Shown in pieces: positions 1 to 12,807 of a stretch of 64,000 nucleotides of DNA. This DNA is from Ignatzschineria sp. (GTDB lineage Bacteria; Pseudomonadota; Gammaproteobacteria; Cardiobacteriales; Wohlfahrtiimonadaceae). A program made the translations under genes and the position numbers. Positions within the stretch are counted from its first letter, which is position 1; each line of letters begins with the position of its first letter. Location: the NCBI GenBank assembly GCA_030150405.1, contig JASLFU010000016.1, forward strand, positions 1-64,000, read 5' to 3'. The notes under the pieces were generated by a model. That model was not told where the DNA came from, did not search any database, and saw only the letters and a program-made list of their open reading frames with translations.

Positions 1-148
1 AGGTGTAGAGATGGTTATGCCTGGTGACAACGTTAAGATGGTTGTTGAGTTAATCAACCCAATCGCAATGGCTGATGGTTTACGCTTCGCGATCCGCGAA
101 GGTGGTCGTACAGTTGGTGCGGGCGTTGTTTCTAAAGTAATCGAATAA
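1..148 (+). CDS. tuf: Elongation factor Tu, C-terminal 48 residues (5' end outside window)
   Basis: Reading frame 2 encodes the end of EF-Tu domain 3, with the family motifs MPGDNV and REGGRTVGAGVV just before the TAA stop. EF-Tu is the GTPase that brings aminoacyl-tRNA to the ribosome. It is followed by tRNA-Trp and secE-nusG, the usual gammaproteobacterial order downstream of the tufB copy, so this is probably that copy. Only the last part of the gene is visible; the identification rests on near-universal residues and is safe. Confidence 0.95.
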   Translation, partial: GVEMVMPGDNVKMVVELINPIAMADGLRFAIREGGRTVGAGVVSKVIE

Positions 149-173
149 TCACGATTGCTGCTTAAAAACAACT

Positions 174-249
174 GGGTCAATAGCTCAATTGGCAGAGCGA
201 CGGTCTCCAAAACCGTAGGTTGAGGGTTCGATTCCTTCTTGGCCCGCCA
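174..249 (+). tRNA. tRNA-Trp (anticodon CCA)
   Basis: A full cloverleaf of 76 nt with encoded CCA. The acceptor arms GGGTCAA and TTGGCCC pair with one G.U, the anticodon loop is CTCCAAA giving anticodon CCA, and the T arm carries GGTTCGATTCC. It sits between tuf and secE, the standard place for trpT-type genes in this operon. Confidence 0.97.
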
Positions 250-253
250 TATA

Positions 254-286
254 AAAAGCAGTCAGGTTCTGACTGCTTTTATTTTA
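254..286 (+). terminator. Rho-independent terminator after tRNA-Trp
   Basis: The arms GCAGTCAG (258-265) and CTGACTGC (269-276) form an 8-bp stem with a 3-nt loop. It is flanked by an A tract and followed by TTTTATTTTAT. It should end the tuf-tRNA transcript before secE. Confidence 0.85.
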
Positions 287-304
287 TGTTTTAGAAAAAA
301 CTTG

Positions 305-310
305 TATAAT
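305..310 (+). promoter_or_regulatory. Probable -10 element of the secE-nusG promoter
   Basis: A perfect TATAAT lies 38 nt upstream of the secE start and just after the preceding terminator. No good -35 hexamer is seen at 16-18 bp, so the assignment is tentative. Confidence 0.45.
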
Positions 311-347
311 AGCAAGGTTCAGACTAAGCATTTTTGAGAGCGCGGTA

Positions 348-797
348 ATGAGTGTTAGAAAGAAAAAGAAGAACGAGGTCGTTGAATCGGCAAAGGTTGA
401 TAAGGTACCTAAGAAGAGAGGTGCTGATAAAAAGCAGAAGCAGATGCCTGAAAAAAACAGTAAAGGAATGGTGTTGTTGGCTATTGCTATCGCCGTGTTA
501 GGGGTTGTGGGTTACTACTATTGGGGTGACTATAATCTTCTTTACGGATTTGGATCACTGATTGCGGGGCTTGGATTAGGGGCGGTTGTTTTCTTTCTTT
601 CTAGCACTGGTCGGCAGTTTGTAACATTTACTAAAGAGGCTCGTATTGAGTTGCGGAGAGTGTTTTGGCCTACAATGGATGAAACTCGCCGTATGACGAT
701 TCTGGTCTTGATTGTTATGGCTGTGGTTATGCTCTTTTTGATGTTTGTGGACTTTATTCTCAAGCATCTTATTTCTTGGATCTTATCGTTTTCATAA
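348..797 (+). CDS. secE: Preprotein translocase subunit SecE
   Basis: Small membrane subunit of the SecYEG protein-export channel. The 149-residue product has a very basic N-terminus (about residues 1-40), then three predicted membrane helices at about 41-59, 65-86 and 117-137, as in the three-helix gammaproteobacterial type. The conserved amphipathic segment before the last helix is present (ELRRVFWPTMDETRR, 101-115). It is somewhat longer than the 127 residues of E. coli SecE because of the Lys-rich N-terminal extension. It lies 9 nt upstream of nusG, the usual secE-nusG operon. ATG 348 is the only sensible start; the ribosome-binding site before it is weak. Confidence 0.95.
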   Translation: MSVRKKKKNEVVESAKVDKVPKKRGADKKQKQMPEKNSKGMVLLAIAIAVLGVVGYYYWGDYNLLYGFGSLIAGLGLGAVVFFLSSTGRQFVTFTKEARIELRRVFWPTMDETRRMTILVLIVMAVVMLFLMFVDFILKHLISWILSFS

Positions 798-806
798 GGG
801 GAAAAG

Positions 807-1334
807 ATGCAGTGGTATGTAATACAGGCCTATTCAGGTTATGAGGCTCACGTTGTAAGAACGCTTCATGAGTATATTGCTCGCGAAGGTTTTGAGAGTC
901 GCTTTGGCGAGATCTTAGTGCCGACAGAAGAAGTGGTTGAGGTAAAAGATGGTAAGCGCCGTAAAAGTGAGCGCAAGTTTTTCCCTGGCTACGTTTTAAT
1001 TCAAGCAGATATGGATGAGGATGTTTGGCACTTGGTTAATAGTGTTCCTCGTGTGATCGGGTTTGTTGGGGGAAGAAGTGATCGCCCAAGCCCTATCTCT
1101 CAAAAAGAGGCGGACCTTATTCTTAACCGTATTGCTGAGGCAGAAGAGGGTCCAAGACTTAAAGTACTTTATGAAGTGGGTGAAGAAGTACGAGTTATTG
1201 ATGGGCCTTTCAATGAATTTAATGGCACTGTATCTGATGTTGATGCGGAGAAGGGGCGTCTAAAGGTATCTGTGATGATCTTTGGTCGTGCTACACCTGT
1301 TGATCTTGAATTTAGTCAGGTCGAAAAAGTTTAA
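807..1334 (+). CDS. nusG: Transcription termination/antitermination factor NusG
   Basis: NusG binds the RNA polymerase clamp, suppresses pausing and links polymerase to Rho or to ribosomal protein S10. The 175-residue protein has the N-terminal NGN domain (starting WYVIQAYSGYE) and a C-terminal KOW domain (about 125-175, with GPFNEFNGTV). Length is close to the usual 175-181. A GGGGAAAAG sequence just before ATG 807 serves as the ribosome-binding site. It is cotranscribed with secE and followed by a hairpin. Confidence 0.97.
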   Translation: MQWYVIQAYSGYEAHVVRTLHEYIAREGFESRFGEILVPTEEVVEVKDGKRRKSERKFFPGYVLIQADMDEDVWHLVNSVPRVIGFVGGRSDRPSPISQKEADLILNRIAEAEEGPRLKVLYEVGEEVRVIDGPFNEFNGTVSDVDAEKGRLKVSVMIFGRATPVDLEFSQVEKV

Positions 1335-1341
1335 AATCTTG

Positions 1342-1380
1342 AGCACGATAAGGAATTATGCTATCTTATCGTGTCTTTTT
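1342..1380 (+). terminator. Terminator after nusG, overlapping a possible rplK promoter
   Basis: Arms CACGATAAG (1344-1352) and CTTATCGTG (1365-1373) pair perfectly and are followed by TCTTTTT. The same bases contain TTGAGC (1339-1344), 17 nt, then TATCTT (1362-1367), which could be the promoter of the L11 operon. The terminator is clear; the promoter is a suggestion. Confidence 0.75.
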
Positions 1381-1430
1381 CACAATTGGGGAGCAGAAAT
1401 GCGTTTTACCCATATTAGGAGTAATTAAAA

Positions 1431-1862
1431 ATGGCAAAAAAAGTGATGTCATACATCAACCTGCAAGTTCCTGCAGGTAAGGCAAATCCGTCGCCACCGA
1501 TCGGTCCAGCGCTTGGTCAGCACGGAGTAAATATTATGGAATTCTGTAAGGCTTTCAATGCTGAAACACAGCAGATGGAAGCGGGAATGCCAATTCCAGT
1601 AGTAATTACAGTGTATAACGATAGATCGTTTACCTTTATTACTAAAACCCCTCCGGCGGCTTATCTTCTTAAGAAAGCAGCTGGCATCAAATCAGGTAGT
1701 GCAACACCTAACACTGTTAAGGTAGGTAAGGTGACGCGTGCGCAATTAGAAGAGATTGCAAAAACTAAAGAGCCCGACTTATCGGCAGCAGATTTAGATG
1801 CAGCAGTTAAGATTATTGCGGGTAGCGCTCGCTCAATGGGTATTGATGTGGAGGGTGTGTAA
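1431..1862 (+). CDS. rplK: 50S ribosomal protein L11
   Basis: L11 binds the GTPase-associated region of 23S rRNA and is needed for the stringent response through RelA. The 143-residue sequence shows the conserved proline-rich N-terminal segment (PAGKANPSPPIGPALGQHG, about 15-33) and the C-terminal RNA-binding domain with GSARSMGI near the end. AGGAG at about 1420 precedes ATG 1431. Its stop overlaps the start of rplA (TAATG), so the two are translationally coupled. Confidence 0.98.
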   Translation: MAKKVMSYINLQVPAGKANPSPPIGPALGQHGVNIMEFCKAFNAETQQMEAGMPIPVVITVYNDRSFTFITKTPPAAYLLKKAAGIKSGSATPNTVKVGKVTRAQLEEIAKTKEPDLSAADLDAAVKIIAGSARSMGIDVEGV

Positions 1863-2551
1863 TGGCTAAGTTAACTAAAAAGAGAAAAGCGATCCTTGAA
1901 TTAGTTGAGGAAGGCAAAATCTACACACTCGAAGAGGCGGTAGAGATCTTAAAAAAGGTTCCTGCAGCAAAGTTTGAGGAGTCTTTTGAGGTTGCATTAA
2001 ACTTAGGTATTGATCCCCGTAAATCAGACCAAGTTGTTCGTGGTGCAACCGTTATGCCACACGGCACCGGTCAGGATGTCCGTGTTGCTGTATTTGCTCA
2101 AGGCCCAAATGCTGAAGCAGCGAAAGAAGCTGGTGCAGATGTTGTTGGTTTTGAGGATCTTGCAGAGAGCATTAAAGGTGGAAACTTAGACTTTGATGTT
2201 GTAATTGCAACGCCAGATGCGATGCGTGTTGTTGGGCAGCTCGGTCAAGTATTAGGTCCACGTGGTTTAATGCCTAACCCGCGTGTGGGAACTGTGACGC
2301 CGGATGTGGCAACAGCAGTTGCAAATGCTAAATCAGGCCAAGTACGTTTTAGAGCGGATAAGGCGGGTATCGTGCATTGTGCAATTGGTAAAGCATCATT
2401 TAGCCTTGAAGAGATCAAAGGCAACTTAAAAGCGTTAATCGCAGAGATTACTCGCTTGAAGCCTGCATCTTCTAAAGGGGTGTATCTGCGTAAGTTAACT
2501 GTATCTACAACAATGGGCCCTGGCCTTACTGTTGATTTAGCTTCAGTATAA
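1862..2551 (+). CDS. rplA: 50S ribosomal protein L1
   Basis: L1 binds 23S rRNA at the L1 stalk and, in E. coli, represses translation of its own rplKA mRNA. The product is 229 residues, a typical length, with the conserved motifs GLMPNPRVGTVTPDV near residue 140 and the C-terminal TMGPGL. It starts on the A of the rplK stop overlap and ends before a long leader for rplJ. Confidence 0.98.
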   Translation: MAKLTKKRKAILELVEEGKIYTLEEAVEILKKVPAAKFEESFEVALNLGIDPRKSDQVVRGATVMPHGTGQDVRVAVFAQGPNAEAAKEAGADVVGFEDLAESIKGGNLDFDVVIATPDAMRVVGQLGQVLGPRGLMPNPRVGTVTPDVATAVANAKSGQVRFRADKAGIVHCAIGKASFSLEEIKGNLKALIAEITRLKPASSKGVYLRKLTVSTTMGPGLTVDLASV

Positions 2552-2746
2552 ACTCGCAAAAAATTGAACTTATCTTTTAATATTTTTATTAAAGGTGAGT
2601 CTTAGACCGTAGATGCAATGTCATTGCTTAATTGAGTAATATCGATCTACGTAGACGGTGGTTCTAGATTAGGGTTACCGTAGGGCCAAGTCATTAGGCT
2701 TGGGTGTTTAATCTGGTAATAAATACCAACAATGTAAAGGTGAAAA
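2552..2746 (+). promoter_or_regulatory. L10 (rplJ) mRNA leader
   Basis: A 195-nt non-coding stretch separates rplA from rplJ and is rich in short complementary segments, for example around GGGTTACCGTAGGGCC and the CCAAGTCATTAGGCTTGGG hairpin. In gammaproteobacteria this position holds the L10 leader, where the L10(L7/L12)4 complex represses translation of rplJL. Its position and apparent foldability support that role; I did not fold it in full. Confidence 0.6.
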
Positions 2747-3256
2747 ATGAGTACTTTGCAAAGTAAAAAAGCAGTGGTATCAGAAGTCGCTGAATTAGCG
2801 AATAGCGCTCATTCATTAGTGCTTTCTGAATATCATGGGCTTACGGTAGCTCAGCTCACATCGCTTCGTAACGAGGCACGTCAACATAATGTTGATGTCC
2901 GCGTAGTGAAGAATACCTTAGCAAGACGCGCTTTTGATGGCACTCAATATGAGGCCGTGATTGAGCACCTTGTAGGGCCATTAATTATGGCATTCTCACT
3001 TGATGAGGAAGATCCTGTTGCGGGTGTACGTATCATCCACAACTTCCTCAAAGATAAAGCGAATGAGAAGCTTGTTGTTAAAACAATTGCTCATGATGGT
3101 GAAGTTCACGATGCGTCAGCATTGAAGGCGATTGCAACGCTCCCAACGAAGGACGAAGCAATCTCAATGTTACTCGCAGTATTGAAAGCACCAGTTCAGA
3201 AGCTTGCAGCAACATTAGCCTCTGTACGAGACAAGAAAGAGTCAGAAGCAGCGTAA
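2747..3256 (+). CDS. rplJ: 50S ribosomal protein L10
   Basis: L10 anchors the L7/L12 dimers to the ribosome stalk. The 169-residue protein has the N-terminal rRNA-binding domain (SEYHGLTVAQLTSLR, RVVKNTLARRA) and the C-terminal helical region that binds L12. The start has a GGTG ribosome-binding site (AAAGGTG) before ATG 2747. It lies 72 nt upstream of rplL. Confidence 0.97.
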   Translation: MSTLQSKKAVVSEVAELANSAHSLVLSEYHGLTVAQLTSLRNEARQHNVDVRVVKNTLARRAFDGTQYEAVIEHLVGPLIMAFSLDEEDPVAGVRIIHNFLKDKANEKLVVKTIAHDGEVHDASALKAIATLPTKDEAISMLLAVLKAPVQKLAATLASVRDKKESEAA

Positions 3257-3328
3257 ATTCTGTTTTTGAGCTTATTCAAAATTTAGAACGATATATCAAA
3301 AATATTAAGATAATATTAGGAGTTTATT

Positions 3329-3703
3329 ATGGCAATCTCACAAGAAGATATCCTTAATGCGATTGAAGAAATGAAAACAGCAGAAGTTATGGAATTAATT
3401 TCTGCAATCGAAGAGAAGTTCGGCGTAACTGCAGCGGTAGCTGTAGCTGCTGGTGGTGCTGGCGGTGATGCTGGCGGCGGTGCTGATGCTCAGAGCGAAT
3501 TCGATGTTGTAATGACTTCATTCGGAGATAAGAAAATCAACGTTATCAAGGCTGTTCGCGGAATCGCAGGTCTTGGTCTTGGTGAAGCAAAAGCGCTTGT
3601 TGAAGGCGTACCTGCAACCATCAAAGAAGGCGTTGATAAAGAAGAAGCAGACAAAATCAAAGCTGAGCTTGAAGAAGCTGGCGCAACTGTTGAGCTTAAA
3701 TAA
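3329..3703 (+). CDS. rplL: 50S ribosomal protein L7/L12
   Basis: Stalk protein that recruits translation factors. The 124-residue protein has an N-terminal dimerisation helix pair, an Ala/Gly-rich hinge at about 34-54, and the C-terminal factor-binding domain (KINVIKAVR, GLGLGEAKALVEG). AGGAG precedes ATG 3329. Codon use is strongly biased, as expected of a very highly expressed gene. It is followed by two hairpins before rpoB. Confidence 0.98.
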   Translation: MAISQEDILNAIEEMKTAEVMELISAIEEKFGVTAAVAVAAGGAGGDAGGGADAQSEFDVVMTSFGDKKINVIKAVRGIAGLGLGEAKALVEGVPATIKEGVDKEEADKIKAELEEAGATVELK

Positions 3704-3774
3704 GAAAGATGTAGTTAAAGGGGAGCTGTTGCAAATTGCAGCATAATTACTCTCTTTTGATTAGAACTTACACG

Positions 3775-3806
3775 GTAAAGGCTAGGGTTTCGACCCTGGC
3801 CTTTAC
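3775..3806 (+). promoter_or_regulatory. Strong 14-bp hairpin between rplL and rpoB (attenuator or processing site)
   Basis: Arms 3775-3788 and 3793-3806 pair along 14 bp with one G.U around a UUCG tetraloop. No T tract follows, so it is not a normal terminator. In E. coli the same place holds a partial attenuator and an RNase III site that lower rpoBC expression relative to rplJL; the position suggests the same job. Confidence 0.7.
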
Positions 3807-3832
3807 TAGCTTATAATTAAATTAATTTAAGG

Positions 3833-3873
3833 CATATAAATTAGGTTTTTTGGCCAAAGATTTAATTTATATG
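3833..3873 (+). repeat. Second inverted repeat upstream of rpoB
   Basis: CATATAAATTA (3833-3843) and TAATTTATATG (3863-3873) are perfect 11-bp inverted repeats around a 19-nt loop that itself contains the dyad TTTGGCCAAA. It sits 40 nt before rpoB. It could be an RNA processing hairpin or a structure affecting rpoB translation. Confidence 0.6.
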
Positions 3874-3913
3874 ACATCTTAATTCCCCTAGTTTCTATTG
3901 AGGAAAATAACGC

Positions 3914-8035
<4,122 letters not shown>

Positions 8036-8093
8036 GCCCTTTTCGATCCTTAACTGTTAGCCATTTCTTAAAAATATAAATTGGAAGAAAACA

Positions 8094-11000
8094 ATGAACT
8101 TATTAAATTTATTTAAGAATCCAGACGATCAAAGCGAATTTGATGCGATTCGAATCGGTCTTGCATCTCCTGAAATGATTAAAGAGTGGTCCTTTGGTGA
8201 GGTAAAGAAGCCAGAGACCATTAATTACCGTACATTTAGACCTGAGCGTGATGGTCTCTTCTGTGCGAAAATTTTTGGTCCACCAAAAGATTATGAGTGC
8301 TTATGTGGTAAATATAAGCGCTTAAAGCACCGTGGGGTTGTGTGTGAGAAGTGTGGCGTTGAAGTCACACTCTCAAAAGTACGCCGTGAGCGCATGGGGC
8401 ATATTGAGCTTGCTTCACCAGTTGCGCATATCTGGTATTTAAAATCACTCCCTAGCCGTATCGGGTTACTCCTCGATATGACGTTGCGTGATATTGAAAA
8501 AATCCTCTATTTTGAATCGTTTGTGGTGATTGAACCCGGTTTAACACCGCTTGAGCATGGACAAATTCTTTCGGATGAGGAGTTTTTAGATACCATCGAA
8601 GAGTATGGTGATGAGTTTGATGCCCGCATGGGAGCGGAGGCTATTTTAGAGCTTCTTAAGGCATTAGACCTTGAAGAGGAAGCCTCTAAACTTCGTGAAG
8701 AGTTGGCAGAGACACGTTCAGAGACTAAGTTTAAACGAATCTCTAACCGCCTTAAATTGGTGGAGTCATTTATCGCATCGGGGAATAAACCTGAGTGGAT
8801 GGTATTGACTCGTCTTCCTGTTTTGCCGCCTGATTTGCGTCCTTTAGTTCCGCTTGATGGTGGACGTTTTGCAACGTCAGATCTTAATGATCTCTATCGC
8901 CGTGTTATTAATCGTAATAACCGCTTGCAGCGCCTTTTAGAGTTAAATGCGCCCGATATTATCGTTCGTAACGAGAAGCGTATGCTTCAGGAGTCTGTAG
9001 ACTCGTTACTCGATAATGGTCGTCGTGGCCGTGCGATTACGGGGGCTAATAAGCGTCCTCTTAAATCGCTTGCAGATATGATTAAAGGTAAGCAGGGGCG
9101 TTTCCGTCAAAACTTATTAGGTAAGCGTGTGGACTATTCGGGCCGTTCTGTAATCGTTGTAGGTCCGACGCTTCGCCTCCATCAGTGTGGATTACCGAAG
9201 TTAATGGCGCTTGAGCTCTTTAAGCCCTTTATCTTCTCTCAATTAATTCAGCGGGGTATTGCTACAACTATTAAAGCTGCAAAGCGGATGGTTGAGCGTG
9301 AAGTGCCTGAAGTTTGGGATATCTTAGAGAATGTGATCACGGAGCACCCAGTACTTCTTAACCGTGCGCCGACCCTTCATAGATTGGGAATTCAAGCTTT
9401 TGAGCCCGTGCTTATCGAAGGTAAAGCGATCCAGCTTCATCCCTTAGTCTGTACTGCGTTTAACGCGGACTTTGACGGGGACCAGATGGCGGTTCACGTA
9501 CCTTTATCGATTGAATCTCAGCTTGAAGCGCGTGCGCTCATGATGTCTTCAAATAACATCCTTTCGCCCGCAAATGGTGAGCCGATCATCGTTCCTTCTC
9601 AGGACGTTGTTCTTGGGCTTTACTATATGACCCGTGAAAAAGTGAATGCTAAGGGTGAAGGACGAATTTTTGCTGATGCCAATGAGGTTCATCGTGCTTA
9701 TGCGTTAAAACAGCTCGATGTTCACGCGAAGATTCAAGTGCGTCTTCCCATCTCCATGTTTGAAGATGCAGAAGAGGGCGAAGAGTATCGTCGCGTGGAG
9801 ACCACGGTAGGTCGTGTGCTTTTAGCGGAACTTCTTCCCGAAGGGCTTCCTTTCTCATTAGTGGATAAGGTTCTTGCAAAGCGTGAAATCTCGACCTTAA
9901 TTAATGTCTGCTATCGCCGTTTAGGCCTTAAAGAGACGGTCGTCTTTGCGGATAAATTGATGTATACCGGTTTCTATTACGCAATGCGTTCGGGAACCTC
10001 AATCAGCTACGAAGATATGGTGATTCCAGAAGAGAAAGACGCCATTATCGAAGCTGCAGAAGCAGAGGTAAAAGAGGTTCAGGCACAATACTCGCAAGGT
10101 TTAGTTACCAATGGTGAGCGTTACAATAAGGTAATCGATATCTGGTCTCGTACTAACGAAGAGGTCGCGAAGACTATGATGGATAACCTTGGTACTGAAA
10201 AGGTGATTGATGAAGAGACGGGAGAAGAGACGGAGCAAGATTCCTTTAACTCGATCTTCATGATGGCCGATTCAGGGGCGCGAGGTAGTGCAGCGCAGAT
10301 TCGTCAGCTAGCGGGAATGCGTGGTTTGATGGCAAAACCTGATGGTTCGATTATCGAAACACCTATTACTGCAAACTTCCGTGAAGGTCTTGACGTTCTT
10401 CAGTACTTCGTTTCTACGCATGGTGCACGTAAAGGTCTTGCGGATACCGCACTTAAGACGGCAAACTCAGGTTACTTAACCCGCCGTCTTGTAGATGTTG
10501 CTCAGGACTTAGTGATCACATCGGAAGATTGTGGCACGAAAGATGGTCTCTTAATGACGCCTATCGTAGAGGGTGGAGATATTGTTGAGCCACTTCGTGA
10601 GCGTGTATTAGGGCTTGTTGTTGCGGAAGATGTCTTTGTTCCCGGTACCGATGAAGTGCTTTTCGAAGCAGGAACATTACTGGATGAAGCGGCGGTTGAG
10701 CTCTTAGATGAAAAGGGTGTGGATGAGCTGATTACCCGTTCACCTATTACCTGTGAGAATCGTTACGGCCTCTGTGCGAAATGTTACGGCCGAGATCTTG
10801 GTCGCGGTCACTTAGTGAATCCGGGTGAAGCGGTGGGCGTTATTGCGGCGCAATCGATCGGTGAGCCGGGAACACAGTTGACGATGCGTACGTTCCATAT
10901 CGGGGGTGCGGCCTCGGGGTCAGCAGCGGTCTCTAACGTCCAGGTGAAGACTAAGGGTACGCTTAAACTCTTCCGTGTGAAGACAGTACGTAATAAAGAT

Positions 11001-12206
11001 AATCATTTAGTTTCGACCTCTCGTTCGGGTGAGTTAATCATCATGGATGACTTTGGCCGTAACCGTGAGCGCTATAAGATCCCTTATGGTGCAGTGATCA
11101 CAGTGGATGAAGGTGGCCAGGTGGATGTGGGCGATATTGTGGCAACATGGGATCCCCATACAATCCCGGTTATCGTTGAAGTTTCGGGCTATATCAAGTT
11201 TGTAGATTTTGAAGAGAATATTAACGTTCAGAAGCAGACGGATGATATTACCGGTCTTTCAAACCTTATTGTGCTCGACTCGAAACAGCGTAGCGCAAGT
11301 GGAAAACGCCCAACGATCTATGTGGTAGATGAGGCAGGCAATGAGCTCAATATTCCCGGAACAGATGTAACGGCGATGTATACACTCCCTGTGGGTGCGA
11401 TTGTCACACTCGATAACGGAGATGAGGTGAATGTTGGAGATGCGTTAGCGCGTATTCCGCAAGAATCCTCGAAGACTCGAGATATTACCGGGGGTCTCCC
11501 AAGAGTTGCGGATCTTTTCGAGGCGAGAAAGCCCAAAGAGGCTGCTATCCTTGCAGAGACAACAGGTATCGTAAGCTTTGGTCGCGAAACGATGAGCAAA
11601 CAGCGTCTTGTGATTACGGATGCAGATGGCGTTGCGCATGAAGAGCTCATTCCAAAATGGCGTCATGTTAACGTCTTTGAGGGAGAAACCGTTGAGAAAG
11701 GGGAGATCGTTGTTGATGGTGAGTTAAGTGCACACGACATCCTTCGCTTACTTGGGGTGAAAGAGCTTGCTGAGTATCTTGTAAAAGAGATTCAGGACGT
11801 TTATCGCCTCCAGGGGGTGAAGATCTCCGATAAGCATATTGAGGTTATTATTCGTCAAATGCTCCGTAAAGTGGAGATTCTTGAATCGAATGATAGTAGC
11901 TTTATCAAAGGCGAGCAGCCTGAGTATGTGGCGGTTCTCGAAGAGAATGAGCGTTTAGAAGCAGAAGGTAAAGTGCCGGCGAAATATCAGCCTGTTCTTC
12001 TTGGAATTACCAAAGCATCACTTGCGACAGATAGCTTTATCTCCGCAGCTTCGTTCCAGGAGACAACACGCGTACTTACAGATGCTTCAGTTCGTGGCTT
12101 ACGTGATAATTTACGTGGCCTTAAAGAGAACGTTATTGTTGGTCGTTTAATCCCGGCAGGAACAGGATTAATCCATCATCAAGAGCGTCGTAACGCAGGC
12201 CAATAA
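8094..12206 (+). CDS. rpoC: DNA-directed RNA polymerase subunit beta'
   Basis: Largest polymerase subunit, 1370 residues. Near residues 69-88 it has the first zinc site (CLCGKY ... CEKCGV), near 456-464 the magnesium-binding catalytic motif NADFDGDQM, and near 885-900 the second zinc cluster (CENRYGLCAKCYG). Length and order match E. coli RpoC (1407 residues). ATG 8094 follows GGAAGAAAACA. A terminator follows directly. Confidence 0.98.
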   Translation: MNLLNLFKNPDDQSEFDAIRIGLASPEMIKEWSFGEVKKPETINYRTFRPERDGLFCAKIFGPPKDYECLCGKYKRLKHRGVVCEKCGVEVTLSKVRRERMGHIELASPVAHIWYLKSLPSRIGLLLDMTLRDIEKILYFESFVVIEPGLTPLEHGQILSDEEFLDTIEEYGDEFDARMGAEAILELLKALDLEEEASKLREELAETRSETKFKRISNRLKLVESFIASGNKPEWMVLTRLPVLPPDLRPLVPLDGGRFATSDLNDLYRRVINRNNRLQRLLELNAPDIIVRNEKRMLQESVDSLLDNGRRGRAITGANKRPLKSLADMIKGKQGRFRQNLLGKRVDYSGRSVIVVGPTLRLHQCGLPKLMALELFKPFIFSQLIQRGIATTIKAAKRMVEREVPEVWDILENVITEHPVLLNRAPTLHRLGIQAFEPVLIEGKAIQLHPLVCTAFNADFDGDQMAVHVPLSIESQLEARALMMSSNNILSPANGEPIIVPSQDVVLGLYYMTREKVNAKGEGRIFADANEVHRAYALKQLDVHAKIQVRLPISMFEDAEEGEEYRRVETTVGRVLLAELLPEGLPFSLVDKVLAKREISTLINVCYRRLGLKETVVFADKLMYTGFYYAMRSGTSISYEDMVIPEEKDAIIEAAEAEVKEVQAQYSQGLVTNGERYNKVIDIWSRTNEEVAKTMMDNLGTEKVIDEETGEETEQDSFNSIFMMADSGARGSAAQIRQLAGMRGLMAKPDGSIIETPITANFREGLDVLQYFVSTHGARKGLADTALKTANSGYLTRRLVDVAQDLVITSEDCGTKDGLLMTPIVEGGDIVEPLRERVLGLVVAEDVFVPGTDEVLFEAGTLLDEAAVELLDEKGVDELITRSPITCENRYGLCAKCYGRDLGRGHLVNPGEAVGVIAAQSIGEPGTQLTMRTFHIGGAASGSAAVSNVQVKTKGTLKLFRVKTVRNKDNHLVSTSRSGELIIMDDFGRNRERYKIPYGAVITVDEGGQVDVGDIVATWDPHTIPVIVEVSGYIKFVDFEENINVQKQTDDITGLSNLIVLDSKQRSASGKRPTIYVVDEAGNELNIPGTDVTAMYTLPVGAIVTLDNGDEVNVGDALARIPQESSKTRDITGGLPRVADLFEARKPKEAAILAETTGIVSFGRETMSKQRLVITDADGVAHEELIPKWRHVNVFEGETVEKGEIVVDGELSAHDILRLLGVKELAEYLVKEIQDVYRLQGVKISDKHIEVIIRQMLRKVEILESNDSSFIKGEQPEYVAVLEENERLEAEGKVPAKYQPVLLGITKASLATDSFISAASFQETTRVLTDASVRGLRDNLRGLKENVIVGRLIPAGTGLIHHQERRNAGQ

Positions 12207-12248
12207 TTGTTATTTTTATAGCGGTTAAGTGGAATTATAGTTAGAAGA

Positions 12249-12276
12249 GCGCTCCACATCTGTGGGGCGTTTTTTA
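12249..12276 (+). terminator. Terminator after rpoC
   Basis: CGCTCCACA (12250-12258) pairs with TGTGGGGCG (12261-12269), with one G.U, over a 2-nt loop, followed by T6. It ends the rpoBC transcript just before nusB. Confidence 0.85.
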
Positions 12277-12312
12277 TATCAGACATACGCTAAGCAAAAG
12301 AGGAGAAATAGA

Positions 12313-12807
12313 GTGTCTATTTCTAAAAAGGCTAAATATAAATTTATTGCATCGCGAAAATCTGCACGGTTTTTCTTAGTTCAGGCGCTCTATGAGTGGC
12401 AAATCTCGCAAACCGATATCTTTCAGATTGCGCAATCCTTAGCAGATAAGAATTATGTTTGGGATGATGAAGAGATGGATGAAAAGCGCAAAGAGGGAGC
12501 AAGTGGGGCTAATAGCGAATATTTTCATGAGCTATTGCAATATATTACGATCCATAGTGAGGAGCTTAATGGCATGATTGAGCCCTTTTTAGATCGTAAT
12601 ATTAATGATGTAGACCCTATCGAAAAAGCGATCCTATGGCTTGGAACTTATGAGCTAAAATATCAGTATGATATTCCTTACCGAGTGGTGATTAATGAAT
12701 CGGTAGAGTTAGCTAAGCAGTTTGGTGCCGAGGGAAGTCATCGGTATGTCAATAGTATTTTGGATAAAGTTGGCAAAACTATCGATTGGCGTCAGGCGGA
12801 AAAATAG
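12313..12807 (+). CDS. nusB: Transcription antitermination factor NusB
   Basis: NusB, with NusE/S10, binds boxA RNA and supports rRNA antitermination. From GTG 12313 the protein has 164 residues and the all-helical NusB fold, with ARFFLVQALYEWQ near the N-terminus, NINDVDPIEKAILWLGTYEL in the middle and the C-terminal motif VVINESVELAKQFG ... YVNSILDKV. An upstream in-frame GTG at 12262 lies inside the rpoC terminator and is not plausible; GTG 12313 has AGGAG 7 nt before it. Here nusB follows rpoC rather than the ribH/ribE-nusB-thiL order often seen. Confidence 0.92.
   Translation: MSISKKAKYKFIASRKSARFFLVQALYEWQISQTDIFQIAQSLADKNYVWDDEEMDEKRKEGASGANSEYFHELLQYITIHSEELNGMIEPFLDRNINDVDPIEKAILWLGTYELKYQYDIPYRVVINESVELAKQFGAEGSHRYVNSILDKVGKTIDWRQAEK

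Noticed and set aside
12262..12312. Upstream in-frame start for nusB
   Set aside because: The GTG at 12262 lies inside the rpoC terminator hairpin and adds residues unlike NusB; AGGAG before 12313 fixes the start.
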